A stretch of 64,000 bases of DNA from Salinicoccus cyprini (lineage in GTDB: Bacteria; Bacillota; Bacilli; Staphylococcales; Salinicoccaceae). Shown piece by piece: positions 53,552-63,294 of this stretch. The stretch is taken from contig NZ_VMSJ01000004.1 of assembly GCF_007713705.1 (NCBI RefSeq), positions 186,001 through 250,000 of the forward strand, read 5' to 3'. Position numbers and translations under genes: made by a program. Each line of letters begins with the position of its first letter. Position 1 is the first letter of the stretch. Under the pieces are notes generated by a model. That model was not told where the DNA came from, searched no databases, and saw only the letters and a program-made list of their open reading frames with translations.

Positions 53552-55075
53552 TTGGAATTTGAAGCCTACGGCATGCTGTCACTGCTGCCGGTCATCATCG
53601 CAATACTGCTCGCATTCGTCACCAAGAACGTCATCCTGTCTCTATTTCTCGGCGCATTGACAGGCGTATTCATCATTAACGGTCTGCACCCGATCGATTC
53701 AGTCACGACATTCATCGGTGACTATGTCTTCGTCCAGCTGACGGACAACTATAACGCTGCTGTCATCGCCCTGCTCGTCTTCATCGGCGGATTTGTATCA
53801 TTGATGGAGAAATCCGGAGGGGCAATGGCTTTTGCGAAAAGTGTATCGAAATACATCAACACACGCATGAAAGCAAAGTTCGCAACGTGGTTTGGCGGTA
53901 TCATCATTTTCTTCTCGGATATCGGCACACCGCTGATCGTCGGACCGATATTTGAATCTACATACGATAAATTGAAGATTTCCCGGGAAAAACTAGCCTG
54001 GATCCTCGACTCCACAGCAACGCCTGTAGCGGTACTGATTCCGTTCATCGGCTGGGGCATCTATATCATGGGGCTGATCAATGAGGAATTCGAAAGACTC
54101 GGCATCGCCGAGTCGGACTTCAGTGCCTATATGAATGCCTGGCCCTACTTCGTCTATCCAATTCTTGCTGTGCTGATCGTTCCGGTCGTCATCCTGATAA
54201 AAAAGGATTTCGGTCCGATGCGTACCGCTGAAAAGAGAACAGTGGAAGATGGGGAAAGATACTGGCCGAATGCGGCACCGCTGAGGCAACCGGCGGCACC
54301 GGACCTGCAGACAGAGAACAACAGCCGTCCGGTACTCATCTGGCTACCGCTCGCTGTACTGTTCGTCACCCTATTCGGTCTGCTGATTCCTGAAGGTTTC
54401 CCATTCGAGGCAGTTTCCGGTTCGACATTCAGAGTGGCGCTGAGCACCGCCTATCTCTTCGCATCCATCACGCTGATCATCCTGATGCTCATCTTTAAAG
54501 TGCATACATTCAAAGCATCCTTTGAAATCTATACGACAGGCATGCAGCGCATGCTTAATGTCATCGTCATCATCGTACTGGCATGGGCGATCGGCATGGT
54601 GCTTGAAGAGATGGGAACTGCCAACTATATTGTCCAAGTCATTGATGACAATATTCCTCTTTCGATCATACCTATGCTGATTTTCATCGTCGGTGCAGTA
54701 ATGGCATTTGCCAGCGGTACATCATGGGGGACGTTCGCAATTATGCTGCCCATCGCAATTCCGATTGCCGCCCAGCTCGATATCTCCATCTATATCTGCA
54801 TTGGCGCAGTCATTTCAGCGGGTATATTCGGCGACCACTGTTCACCGATTTCCGATTCGACGATTCTTTCATCCACAGGTGCAGGGAGTGACCATATCGA
54901 CCATGTTAAAACGCAATTGCCGATGGCGCTGCTGAACGGTGCAATTACAGTCATCGCCCTATTCGTCGGTACACTCACCGATAGCCCGCTCGTTGTCTTC
55001 GGTGCCATTATACTGATGATCATCAGCGTGTTCATCATGAGCAGACTGCCAAACAAGAAAACGGTATCGGAGTGA
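53552..55075 (+). CDS. NhaC-family Na+/H+ antiporter
   Basis: 507 residues from a TTG start 6 bp after GGAGGTG; no ATG fits. About 12 hydrophobic segments. Family motifs: FIGGFVSLMEKSGGAMAFAKSVSKYI near 73, WFGGIIIFFSDIGTPLIVGPIFE near 112, FASGTSWGTFAIMLPIAIPIAAQ near 390 and AGIFGDHCSPISDSTILSSTGAGSDHIDHVKTQLP near 425. The last block is diagnostic of NhaC/MleN carriers. It probably exchanges Na+ for H+, or an organic acid, at the membrane and may help growth in salt. GC-rich like the core genome, so distinct from the copy at 36973. Divergent from hyuA with 287 bp between. Confidence 0.9.
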   Translation: MEFEAYGMLSLLPVIIAILLAFVTKNVILSLFLGALTGVFIINGLHPIDSVTTFIGDYVFVQLTDNYNAAVIALLVFIGGFVSLMEKSGGAMAFAKSVSKYINTRMKAKFATWFGGIIIFFSDIGTPLIVGPIFESTYDKLKISREKLAWILDSTATPVAVLIPFIGWGIYIMGLINEEFERLGIAESDFSAYMNAWPYFVYPILAVLIVPVVILIKKDFGPMRTAEKRTVEDGERYWPNAAPLRQPAAPDLQTENNSRPVLIWLPLAVLFVTLFGLLIPEGFPFEAVSGSTFRVALSTAYLFASITLIILMLIFKVHTFKASFEIYTTGMQRMLNVIVIIVLAWAIGMVLEEMGTANYIVQVIDDNIPLSIIPMLIFIVGAVMAFASGTSWGTFAIMLPIAIPIAAQLDISIYICIGAVISAGIFGDHCSPISDSTILSSTGAGSDHIDHVKTQLPMALLNGAITVIALFVGTLTDSPLVVFGAIILMIISVFIMSRLPNKKTVSE

Positions 55076-55199
55076 TGACATAGGAGAATATCTCCCTATC
55101 AGAACAACTTCTTCGGAGTCATGCGTTGTTTCAAGGAATGCTTTATTCTATAGTTGATATGTAGTGTAAAATGGAAGATAGATAGGAAGGGAGATACAT

Positions 55200-56387
55200 A
55201 TGGACATACAAACGTTTGTAGACCGATATTATGTAGAACGGAAAAATACAAACTCAACGAAATGGGATCTGCTCGAGGAACGTTTCGGCGATGCAGACCT
55301 ACTGCCGATCTGGGTGGCGGATATGGAATTTAAGGCACCGGATGGTGTCATCGAAGCACTGACGGAACGGGTTCAGCATGGGGCTTACGGCTATTCATTT
55401 ATTCCGGATACCTACTATGACACCTACTCCAACTGGATGGAATCACGCTTCGGCTATAAGGTGGAGAAGGAATGGTGCCGTCCGGCGACGGGTGTGGTAT
55501 CCGCACTCTACTGGTTTATGAATTGTTATACGGAAGAAGGGGATGCGGTGATCATCACGCCACCGGTCTACTACCCATTCTTCAATGTCATCAAGGATCT
55601 CGATCGCAAGCTTGTGACTGCGGATATGACGGATAATGATGGCCGCTTCGAACTGGATTTCGACCTGTTCGAGCAGCGTATTGAAGAGAATGATGTCAAA
55701 CTCTTCATCCTATGCTCACCGCATAATCCGGCTGGTCGCGTGTGGACGGAAGTGGAGCTTGAACGCATGCTTGCCATTTGTGAGAAGCATGATGTCCTCG
55801 TCATTGCCGACGAGATCCATCAGGACTTCACCTACGGTGAACACGCGCATACGCCGGCACCCCTTGTTGCCGATGGCAAGTACGCCGACCGCATCCTGCT
55901 CGTCAATGCTGCCTCCAAATCATTCAACCTGCCGGGACTGCTCCATGCCAACATCGTCATCCAGAACGCCGAGTTGCGCAGGCAGTTCGACAACTATGCC
56001 GGCCAGCACATCAAGAGCGAGAAGAATATCCTCGGCCACATCGCAACGCAAGCTGCCTACGAGACGGGAGAAGAATGGCTCGATGGACTGAAATCCGTCA
56101 TCTTGTCGAACTTCGACTACTTGAAGACACAGCTTGCAGAACATATTCCGGAAGTGAAAGTATGCAAACTGGAAGGCACCTACCTGCCGATGATCGATCT
56201 GCGCGGTTTCCTCGCCCCTGAAGACGTGAAGGATTTCATCCAGGGGAAATGCAAACTCGCCGTCGACTATGGTGAATGGTTCGGCGATGCCTACCAGGGC
56301 TATGTGCGCCTGAACCTTGCGACCCATCCGAAGTTCGTCGAAGAAGCTGTCAATCGTATCGTTACCGAATATAAAAAACTGAAGTAA
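55200..56387 (+). CDS. MalY/PatB-family PLP-dependent cystathionine beta-lyase
   Basis: 395 residues, fold type I PLP enzyme. Early WDLLEERFGDADLLPIWVADMEFKAPDGVIEAL is the MalY/PatB opening. LCSPHNPAGRVWTEVELERM near 170 holds the Asn, VIADEIHQDFTYGEHAHTP near 202 the Asp, and LVNAASKSFNLPGL near 232 the Schiff-base Lys. The C-terminal part contains YVRLNLATHP with the substrate carboxylate-binding Arg. It cleaves cystathionine or other cysteine conjugates to homocysteine, pyruvate and ammonia. Single-gene unit with AAGGGAG ahead of ATG and a terminator behind. Confidence 0.9.
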   Translation: MDIQTFVDRYYVERKNTNSTKWDLLEERFGDADLLPIWVADMEFKAPDGVIEALTERVQHGAYGYSFIPDTYYDTYSNWMESRFGYKVEKEWCRPATGVVSALYWFMNCYTEEGDAVIITPPVYYPFFNVIKDLDRKLVTADMTDNDGRFELDFDLFEQRIEENDVKLFILCSPHNPAGRVWTEVELERMLAICEKHDVLVIADEIHQDFTYGEHAHTPAPLVADGKYADRILLVNAASKSFNLPGLLHANIVIQNAELRRQFDNYAGQHIKSEKNILGHIATQAAYETGEEWLDGLKSVILSNFDYLKTQLAEHIPEVKVCKLEGTYLPMIDLRGFLAPEDVKDFIQGKCKLAVDYGEWFGDAYQGYVRLNLATHPKFVEEAVNRIVTEYKKLK

Positions 56388-56393
56388 ATAAGA

Positions 56394-56429
56394 CGCCCTA
56401 GACTCCGTTGCGGATCTAGGGCATTTTTT
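56394..56429 (+). terminator. Terminator after the MalY/PatB gene
   Basis: Stem GCCCTAGA / TCTAGGGC with a 12-base loop, then ATTTTTTG. Confidence 0.92.
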
Positions 56430-56519
56430 GTATGATCTCTTTTGATCAATAGGCGTTTTGACCGGCTCCTCCGTTTATGCAACAATGAATACAAATGAAC
56501 CGGAGCGGAGGGGATCGGT

Positions 56520-57899
56520 ATGGCAAAAGAAAAACTGGAGAATAAGGGCGTCGTTGTGGTGATCATCGCCGCAGCTTTTCTTTTGACCTTCAACCAGTTC
56601 CTCCTGATTACAGCATTCCCAACAATCATGGCAGAATTCGATATTAATGCGACCCAGGTACAGTGGCTGACCAATGCCTTCATCCTCGTCGCATTGATCT
56701 TCATCCCGATGTCGGGATACCTTTCCACCACCTATTCCGCCCGGACGCTCATCATCTTCTCACTCACCTGCCTATTGGTCGGGACCGCAATCGGCGGCTG
56801 GTCACCGAACTTCGGTGTACTGCTGCTGTCGCGCATGATTCAGGCAATTGGTGCAGGCATCATCCTGCCGCTGATCCAGACGATACTGCTGATCGTCTTC
56901 CCCTACCACCGGCGGGGATTCGCGATGGGACTGCTCGGTGCAGTGACGAACATTGCGCCTGCTTCCGCGCCATCCATTTCAGGCATCATCATCGACTATC
57001 TCGACTGGCGGTCGCTCCATTGGGTGATACTGCCATTCATCCTGATTACATTCCTACTCGCACTCTTCCTGATGAAGAACGTGCTTGAACAGAACCGGAC
57101 GACACTCGACATCCGTTCCGTCATCCTATCAGCTGCCGGGTTCGCCCTGTTCATACTGGGCCTCAGCAACATCAGCACCTATGGATTCCTGAATGTATTC
57201 ACCATGCTTCCGATGATTGTCGGGTTCATCAGTGTGCTGTTCTTCATCAGCCGGCAATTCAAAGTCCCGGTACCCATACTGAATCTCGACCTTTTCCGAA
57301 ACAGGACATTCAGCCTGGCCATCATCCTGATATTCATCAATATGATGCTTCTGCTATCGACCGAGACAATCCTTCCGATGTTTGCTCAGAATGCGCTTGG
57401 CACCAGTGCATTCCTATCCGGGTTCCTGCTCGTTCCAGGGACCATCATCCTATCCATCATCACTTTCATTTCAGGCAATCTTTACGACAAATATGGCGGC
57501 AAACGGATCGCCACGATCGGATTCATCTGCACCACTGTTTCCCTCATCCTGCTCAACACTGTTGGCATCGATGATTCACCCTACTGGGTCATGGTCCACT
57601 TCTGTCTGTTCATGACCGGATTCGGCCTAACACTCATGCCACTCGTCACCGTCAGCATGTCGGAGCTCGGGAAGTCGGACATCCCCCACGGCTCAGCGAT
57701 TGTGAATACCGTGCGCCAGTTCGCCATGGCCTTCGGCATCATCATACTGACATCCATCATCAGCATCACCGTTGCGGTCATGGATGCACCATATGCAGAG
57801 AGCAATTATGCCGGCACTTCCTATGCCCTGGTGGTCATGGCAGTGCTTGCCGCAATTGGATTTATTCTGACGCTGCGGCTGAAGGAGAAAAGATACTGA
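56520..57899 (+). CDS. Major facilitator multidrug exporter, DHA2 (EmrB/QacA) family
   Basis: 459 residues and about 14 hydrophobic segments. DHA2 signatures: FNQFLLITAFPTIMAEFDINATQVQWLTNAFIL near 25-58 (motif D1-like), GYLSTTYSARTLIIFSLTCLLVGTAIGG near 65-95 (loop 2-3 motif A, weak), and LLSRMIQAIGAGIILPLIQT near 105 (motif C-like region). It should export drugs or other lipophilic compounds in exchange for protons. No regulator gene adjoins it. GGAGCGGAGGGG precedes ATG. Family is certain, substrate unknown. Confidence 0.9.
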   Translation: MAKEKLENKGVVVVIIAAAFLLTFNQFLLITAFPTIMAEFDINATQVQWLTNAFILVALIFIPMSGYLSTTYSARTLIIFSLTCLLVGTAIGGWSPNFGVLLLSRMIQAIGAGIILPLIQTILLIVFPYHRRGFAMGLLGAVTNIAPASAPSISGIIIDYLDWRSLHWVILPFILITFLLALFLMKNVLEQNRTTLDIRSVILSAAGFALFILGLSNISTYGFLNVFTMLPMIVGFISVLFFISRQFKVPVPILNLDLFRNRTFSLAIILIFINMMLLLSTETILPMFAQNALGTSAFLSGFLLVPGTIILSIITFISGNLYDKYGGKRIATIGFICTTVSLILLNTVGIDDSPYWVMVHFCLFMTGFGLTLMPLVTVSMSELGKSDIPHGSAIVNTVRQFAMAFGIIILTSIISITVAVMDAPYAESNYAGTSYALVVMAVLAAIGFILTLRLKEKRY

Positions 57900-57905
57900 T
57901 CACAT

Positions 57906-57942
57906 AAAGATGCCCTTCAGAAAATTTCTGAAGGGCATCTTT
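57906..57942. terminator. Bidirectional terminator between convergent genes
   Basis: Arms AAAGATGCCCTTCAG and complement with an AT-rich loop, T-rich on both strands. It serves the exporter (stop 57899) and the aminotransferase (stop 57943, abutting). Confidence 0.92.
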
Positions 57943-59103
57943 CTATTTCTCTTCCAACATATTGATATACTTTTCAAGCCGATCCGCCGCTTCTGTCAGC
58001 TCTTCCATGCTGCAGGCGAATGACAGTCGGATATGCCCTTCCCCATATTCCGAAAACGAACGCCCGGGGACGACCGCGAGCTGGACACTTTCCAACAGGT
58101 CAGTCGCGAACTTGAAGGAATCGTCTTCATATTTCCTGATAGACGGGAAGATGTAGAAGGCACCGGTCGGTCTCGATACTTCGAGTCCCATGCCGATCAG
58201 CCGCTTGTAGATGTAGTCACGGCGCTCGATATACGCTTTATTCATCTCACCAGGCACATGCCTCTGGTTCTTCAGTGCCTCGATGGCCGCATACTGGCTC
58301 GGGATGGCGGCGCAGATGGTGTTGTAGAGGTGCACGGCGGTGATGTCTTCCATGATGGTCCTGTCACCCACCACATAGCCGATCCGCCAGCCGGTCATGG
58401 CATGGGACTTGCTGAGACCGTTGACGACAAGCACCTTCTCCTTGATGTCGGTGTAGCTCGACAGGCTGATATGTTCGCCTTCCAGTGTATTCTCCGCATA
58501 GATTTCATCGGTGATGATGAATATGTCATGCTGCCTGAACACTTCGACAAGCGCATCCATCTGTTCCTTTGTATAGGTCACCCCTGTCGGGTTGGTCGGA
58601 TAGTTGAGGATGATGGCCTTCGTCCGCTCGGTGATATTCGATTCGATCAGTTCCGGTGTGGTAATAAAATCCGTCTCCGTCATATCGACGAATTTCGTGA
58701 CACCGCCAGAAAGCTCGACGATCGGCTCATATCCAAGATACGTCGGTGCCGGGATAAGCACTTCATCACCCGGATCTAGAATCGCACGCAGAATGGCATC
58801 AATGCCCTCACTGCCCCCGACCGTCACCAGCACTTCCCCATTCGGGTCATACTCCGCTTCATATTTCTCCCTATAGTACTGGCTGATGGTCTCCCTCAGT
58901 TCAAAAAGCCCTGTATTATGGGAATACTTCATGGATTTCGTATCAATCGCCTCGATGGCGGCATTTTTTATAGGCTGAGGCGTTTCAAAATCCGGCTGAC
59001 CCAGTGTCAGATCCACCGCATCCGGAAACTCATCCACCCGGTTCGCAAACTGGCGTGTCCCCGGCACTTCAATATCTTTCATACGTCTATTCGCCTGTGG
59101 CAT
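57943..59103 (-). CDS. Class I/II aminotransferase (aminotransferase A/PatA-like)
   Basis: 386 residues, fold type I PLP enzyme. DLTLGQPDFETPQPI near 30, VTVGGSEGIDAILRAILDPGDEVLIPAPTYLGYEP near 92, NYPTNPTGVTY near 168 with Asn, ITDEIYAEN near 197 with Asp and Tyr, NGLSKSHAMTGWRIGYVVGD near 230 with the Schiff-base Lys and Arg, and HIRLSFACS near 362 with the carboxylate-binding Arg. The pattern resembles Bacillus PatA, which transaminates acetyl-diaminopimelate or aromatic/aspartate substrates. Start follows GAGGGATACG. Monocistronic. Confidence 0.9.
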   Translation of the reverse strand: MPQANRRMKDIEVPGTRQFANRVDEFPDAVDLTLGQPDFETPQPIKNAAIEAIDTKSMKYSHNTGLFELRETISQYYREKYEAEYDPNGEVLVTVGGSEGIDAILRAILDPGDEVLIPAPTYLGYEPIVELSGGVTKFVDMTETDFITTPELIESNITERTKAIILNYPTNPTGVTYTKEQMDALVEVFRQHDIFIITDEIYAENTLEGEHISLSSYTDIKEKVLVVNGLSKSHAMTGWRIGYVVGDRTIMEDITAVHLYNTICAAIPSQYAAIEALKNQRHVPGEMNKAYIERRDYIYKRLIGMGLEVSRPTGAFYIFPSIRKYEDDSFKFATDLLESVQLAVVPGRSFSEYGEGHIRLSFACSMEELTEAADRLEKYINMLEEK

Positions 59104-59302
59104 CGTATCCCTCTTTCACTATGATTTCCCTACCGATTATAACAGATATTTTATCTTTGATTTTCATGTGTATGCTTTATTACAGTATAAAAACTCAATC
59201 AGTTTTACGCATGCTGGACAAAGATAACTGTACGTGTTTTTGTACTTATAATCTATAGAGAAAACAACTATATTTCATCTCCTTCTAATCGTTCCAATAA
59301 AC

Positions 59303-59570
59303 GGTCGTTAAATGGAGCCTATATTTTAATCTCTAGACTCTCGAATATTTGGCTGAACGACCAAGTTATGATCTTTAGGGTCTCGATAGGGAAAATTGAA
59401 GAAGACCCATACTTCTCTTTAGTATGAGTCTGAATCCAAGTATATAGTATGAAGTTTTTCATTCTTCTATTTCAATCTGAGAGTTGTATATCTCAAATCA
59501 TTCGTATGAATGATTTCCAGAACCGATATGTCTGCCACAGTTTCCCCAACTTGCCATAGCGAAGCGCTAT
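59303..59570. repeat. Cluster of inverted repeats in a 472-bp gene-free stretch
   Basis: Between the aminotransferase and arsR (59104-59575) no gene is seen. Four inverted repeats occur: GGTCGTT...AGCC against GGCTGAACGACC (59303-59362); AGACCCATACT / AGTATGAGTCT with a 7-base loop (59403-59431), followed on the minus strand by a weak T/C tract; 9-bp perfect arms AAATCATTC / GAATGATTT (59495-59516); and ATAGCG / CGCTAT (59556-59570) just past the arsR stop. The second or last may be the ars terminator. The roles of the others are unknown. Confidence 0.5.
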
Positions 59571-59575
59571 CAGTA

Positions 59576-59890
59576 TCAACAGCTGCCTTTATCCATATCA
59601 TGACAGATGCATGGCACTGCCTCAGAACTTAACAGGGACAGCTTGTCGGTAAGATTTTCAATCACTGCTTTGTTCAGACGGTACATATTTTTATTGCCGT
59701 CTTTCCGCATCAGAATGAGATCATTTTCCCTCAGCAGTTTCATATGGTGGCTCAACGTGGGCTGAGAAAACTCGAAATGCTCCAGAAGATCACAGGCACA
59801 GAGTTCTCCACAGGAAAGGAGGTCCAGTATCTCCAGACGGCTACTGTCGGCAATCACCTTCAAATACTGGGACAATGTCTGATAACTCAC
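59576..59890 (-). CDS. arsR: ArsR-family arsenic-responsive repressor
   Basis: 104 residues from a GTG at 59890, which starts one base after the upstream stop; a TTG at 59911 is an alternative. SmtB/ArsR fold: LKVIADSSRLEILDLLSCGELCACDLLEHFEFSQPTLSHHMKLLRENDLI with the metalloid site CxC in ELCACDLL on the third helix and a winged turn RKDGNKNMYRL. C-terminal Cys residues (PCIC, GSC) may add ligands. It represses the operon until arsenite or antimonite binds. It is last in the order arsD-arsA-reductase-arsR, unlike most ars operons where it is first. The matching operator-like repeats lie before arsD. Confidence 0.9.
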   Translation of the reverse strand: MSYQTLSQYLKVIADSSRLEILDLLSCGELCACDLLEHFEFSQPTLSHHMKLLRENDLILMRKDGNKNMYRLNKAVIENLTDKLSLLSSEAVPCICHDMDKGSC

Positions 59891-59891
59891 T

Positions 59892-61550
59892 TTATTCTCT
59901 TCTTTTATCAATTGAATTCACATACCTTTGATAGTTTTTATTGCCGCCCGAGAGATTATAAACATCTTCGAACCCTAGATTGATCAGTACGTTCTGTGCT
60001 GCATTCCCAGTCGTCCCCTTGTTGCAGTAAGTGACTACCGTCTGATCTTTATCCAGTGATGCTGCATACTCTCTCAAATTTTTCAGCGGGATATTCACAG
60101 CATTTTCTACATGATTCACTTCATACTGTTTTGGGGATCGCACATCGATGACATGGAGATTTTCCTGCTCCGCTCTTTCAGTCAGTTCTCTCGGTGTAAT
60201 GATCCTTCTGCCTCTTTGAATATTATGGGCAATCATCCCTGTATAGGTAATCGGGTCCTTTGTAGTGGAAAAGGTCGGTGCATAGGCAAGGTCCAGATGG
60301 AAAAGATCTTCAGCCTTCGCCCCGAAAGTGATCGCGGTCACCAGTACATCAATACGTTTGTCGACCCCTTCATACCCCACAATCTGTGCACCGACAATCT
60401 TGGAAGTATTCCTGTCGATGATTGCCTTGATGACCATATCACGGCCCTTCATATACTCTGGCTGGTTCGGTTTGATATTATGGATGACATCCACATCCAT
60501 CTCCAACTGCCCTGCGTCCTTTTCAGTCAGCCCCGTCTGGGCGATGGTCATGTCGAAGACCCTTACAATACCGGTGCCTAAAATCCCTTTGTGCTCCAGA
60601 TCACCGCCCGTCAGGCGGTCCCCGACAATCCTGCCCATTTTATTTGCCGTCGATCCGAGGGGCCGATATATCGGCTGGCCAGAGACGAGGCTAAAACTTT
60701 CTGCAACATCACCGATCGCATGGATGTGGGGAATGTTCGTTTCGAGATGTCGATTGACCCGGATGGCTCCGGTTACGCCCAAATCAACATCGATTTCTTC
60801 AGCAAGCGCCGTATTAGGACTGACACCGACTGCCAATATCACCATATCCGTATCTACTCGCACGCCACTTTCCAACACAAGCTGCTCAATTGAATCTGTA
60901 CCAATAACCCGATCTACCGTTTCTCCAGTAATGACCTCGGCTTTATTTTGAAGATATTCTTCAATCATGTAGCTCATATCTGAATCCAAATTACTCATGA
61001 ATGTACTTCTTTGGATGATTGTCGTCTCATAATCAGCCAGCTGCTCCAGCATTTCCAGACCAATGAAGCCACCACCAATGATGGCAATCCTTCTAACGTT
61101 GTTTGCTTTAATATATTGATGGATGCCTTTGGCATCATTGATGTTCTTGACCTGGAAGGCATTTTGATACTCTCGGGAATTCAACTGCGGCAGTTCTTTC
61201 GGTAGCGATCCCGTGGCGAGGACAAGTTCATCATATGTCTGCTTGAAGGTCTCTTCTGTAACCAGGTTCTTGATGGAAATGGTCTGATTGTCCTTGTCTA
61301 TACTGAGCACTTCGTGCTGGGTGTGGATATCGATATTGAATCTGTCCTTAAACCATTTGGCATTCCGTGGGGTCAATGCATCGATTCCTTCTACCTCACC
61401 CCCGATGAAATAGGGAATACCGCAGACAGAATACGAAATATCCGTATCTTTATCATACACTGTGATTCCAACATTCTCATCGTTTCTTCTGGCTTTGGCT
61501 GCGACACTTGTTCCGGCAGCAACTGAGCCAATGATTACAATCTTCTTCAT
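59892..61550 (-). CDS. CoA-disulfide reductase-like flavoprotein with C-terminal rhodanese domain
   Basis: 552 residues from ATG at 61550 after AAGGAG. N-terminal FAD domain KIVIIGSVAAGTSVAAKARR, redox Cys in DISYSVCGIPYFIGGE near 42, NAD motif IAIIGGGFIGLEMLEQLA near 155, dimerisation domain with YAPTFSTTKDPITY near 440, then a rhodanese domain (about 460-545) with active Cys in VVTYCNKGTTGNAAQN near 517. The family reduces CoA disulfide, polysulfide or persulfide with NAD(P)H. Lying between arsA and arsR, it may supply thiols or reduce arsenic-thiol or polysulfide species during metalloid stress; this is inferred. Confidence 0.9.
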   Translation of the reverse strand: MKKIVIIGSVAAGTSVAAKARRNDENVGITVYDKDTDISYSVCGIPYFIGGEVEGIDALTPRNAKWFKDRFNIDIHTQHEVLSIDKDNQTISIKNLVTEETFKQTYDELVLATGSLPKELPQLNSREYQNAFQVKNINDAKGIHQYIKANNVRRIAIIGGGFIGLEMLEQLADYETTIIQRSTFMSNLDSDMSYMIEEYLQNKAEVITGETVDRVIGTDSIEQLVLESGVRVDTDMVILAVGVSPNTALAEEIDVDLGVTGAIRVNRHLETNIPHIHAIGDVAESFSLVSGQPIYRPLGSTANKMGRIVGDRLTGGDLEHKGILGTGIVRVFDMTIAQTGLTEKDAGQLEMDVDVIHNIKPNQPEYMKGRDMVIKAIIDRNTSKIVGAQIVGYEGVDKRIDVLVTAITFGAKAEDLFHLDLAYAPTFSTTKDPITYTGMIAHNIQRGRRIITPRELTERAEQENLHVIDVRSPKQYEVNHVENAVNIPLKNLREYAASLDKDQTVVTYCNKGTTGNAAQNVLINLGFEDVYNLSGGNKNYQRYVNSIDKRRE

Positions 61551-61551
61551 T

Positions 61552-63294
61552 CTATTTCTCCTTATAGGGAATGAGATGATAATTGTTTTCACTGAGGGTT
61601 CCGATCATCCCAATCCATTTCGATTCATCCTTCTTCTTGTTGCTGAACAGTTCATCCTGCGCATCCAGGGTCACCAGGGATTGATTGATCACCCACCACT
61701 TATGCCCGATGTCTGCCCGATCGAGATCGTCAGACAACCGACTGGCCTCATAATACGGTGTGGCTTCAGCCAATGAGACGATGATCATCTGTGTTAGTTT
61801 TTGATCCTGGATTTTCGGCAGGAGTGTCTGTACTGCATCCTTTGATCTGTTTCCTTGCTTCTCCAATTCCTTATGATAACTTTCACTTGAATCCAGCAGC
61901 AATAGGGTGTGCCCGGTGGGCGCCGTATCGACGACTACATAGTCCGCCTGGTCGTTATTGGCCATCACTTCACTGAAGGCTTTGAAGAAAGCAATTTCTT
62001 CAGTACATGGCGAGCGCAGATCCTCCTCGATATAATCGATATCCGCCTGTGAAATATCCGCTCCGAGCGAGGAGAGGACTTCCTCCTTGTAGGATGCAAG
62101 CGCAGCTTCTTCGTCAATAAAGGATGTTACAAGGTTGTCCCGGTTTTGGATGGCGATGATTTCCTTCGTCGGGTCTGTGGTGGTCAGATGTACACGGTAT
62201 CCTTTGGCGGCAAGGGTCTCAGCGAGCAATGTTGCGACAGTCGTCTTGCCCACGCCGCCTTTCCCCATGGTGAAGAGGTAGCGGACGCTGCTCCTCTCAA
62301 TTTCTTCCACCAATCCTTCAATTGTCGGATGGTCCTCTTTTTCAAATGCATCTGCTTCGATTTCAATCGTGTCATCGAAAAGGCCGACCAGGTCAGAAAG
62401 CGTCCGATTAATGCGTCCGCTATAGGAGACATGATGGACATCATTTTCATTCAGCCACTCGGAAAATACTTCAATGACACCATCCTGCTGATGTTTTTTA
62501 TGCTTCGATATATCACCATGCACCGCATCGATATAGCCGTTGATGATAATTTTGAAATGGTTGATCGACAGGTCCTTTAATTCCTTCTGCGCCCGTTGAA
62601 GCTCCTGCATCGCAGACTGTTCCGGACGGGTGACCAGCATCATTGTCGTGCTTGTGCCATCACGTAGCCGTTCCAATGCCCGCTGATACTTCCGACGATT
62701 CTCATCCAGGCCTGAGAGCTGTCCAAGGCAGGAGGCGTCATGATTCGTCGTATTCAGATAATCATTCCACGCCGTCGGCAGTTCCAGCATGCGTAATGTA
62801 TGTCCAGTAGGTGCAGTATCAAAGATGATATAGTCATATTCAGCTTCTATGTTCTCGTCCGATAAAAAGTGGGTGAACTCGTTGAATGCAGCCACCTCCA
62901 CTGTACAGGAGCCACTCAGCTGCTCCTTCATATTGTCCAGAGTCTCTTCTGGCAATATCCCTTCATAAGGTTTCACTACACTGTTTTTGTAATCCTCGGC
63001 AGCGGTCAACGGATCAAAGTTCGCAATTGACAAGTTCTCATAGTCCGGATGGCTGGTGAGCTCATTTGTCAGGTTCATATTGAAGACGTCCTGCAGATTG
63101 CTTGCCGGATCCGTACTGATCAGGGCCACTCTGAAAGACTGCTTTGCGAGGTTGAGTGCCAGTGCACTGGATACGGTCGTCTTACCGACGCCACCCTTAC
63201 CTGTGAAGAACAGATACTTCGTCAGTTCAATTGCTTCGGGGGCCAGTTTTCGTGTTATTCTAGCAGCATCCGTCTCCACCACAGCACCCTCCAT
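61552..63294 (-). CDS. arsA: Arsenite-stimulated efflux ATPase ArsA
   Basis: 580 residues with two homologous halves, each with a P-loop GKGGVGKTTV (about residues 31 and 340) and the DTAPTGHTLRLL-type signature (FDTAPTGHTLRML near 158, VDTAPTGHTLLLL near 455). The three metalloid-binding Cys are present: SGSCTVEV near 128, HDASCLGQ near 188 and RSPCTEEI near 430. It powers arsenite efflux, normally through membrane protein ArsB, and receives As(III) from ArsD. Its 5' end overlaps arsD by 35 bp; the annotated ATG at 63294 has a poor site, so the true start may be a little later. Confidence 0.93.
   Translation of the reverse strand: MEGAVVETDAARITRKLAPEAIELTKYLFFTGKGGVGKTTVSSALALNLAKQSFRVALISTDPASNLQDVFNMNLTNELTSHPDYENLSIANFDPLTAAEDYKNSVVKPYEGILPEETLDNMKEQLSGSCTVEVAAFNEFTHFLSDENIEAEYDYIIFDTAPTGHTLRMLELPTAWNDYLNTTNHDASCLGQLSGLDENRRKYQRALERLRDGTSTTMMLVTRPEQSAMQELQRAQKELKDLSINHFKIIINGYIDAVHGDISKHKKHQQDGVIEVFSEWLNENDVHHVSYSGRINRTLSDLVGLFDDTIEIEADAFEKEDHPTIEGLVEEIERSSVRYLFTMGKGGVGKTTVATLLAETLAAKGYRVHLTTTDPTKEIIAIQNRDNLVTSFIDEEAALASYKEEVLSSLGADISQADIDYIEEDLRSPCTEEIAFFKAFSEVMANNDQADYVVVDTAPTGHTLLLLDSSESYHKELEKQGNRSKDAVQTLLPKIQDQKLTQMIIVSLAEATPYYEASRLSDDLDRADIGHKWWVINQSLVTLDAQDELFSNKKKDESKWIGMIGTLSENNYHLIPYKEK

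Noticed and set aside
55076-55110. Terminator after the NhaC gene at 53552
   Set aside because: The hairpin ATAGGAGA / TCTCCCTAT has a bulge and no T tract.
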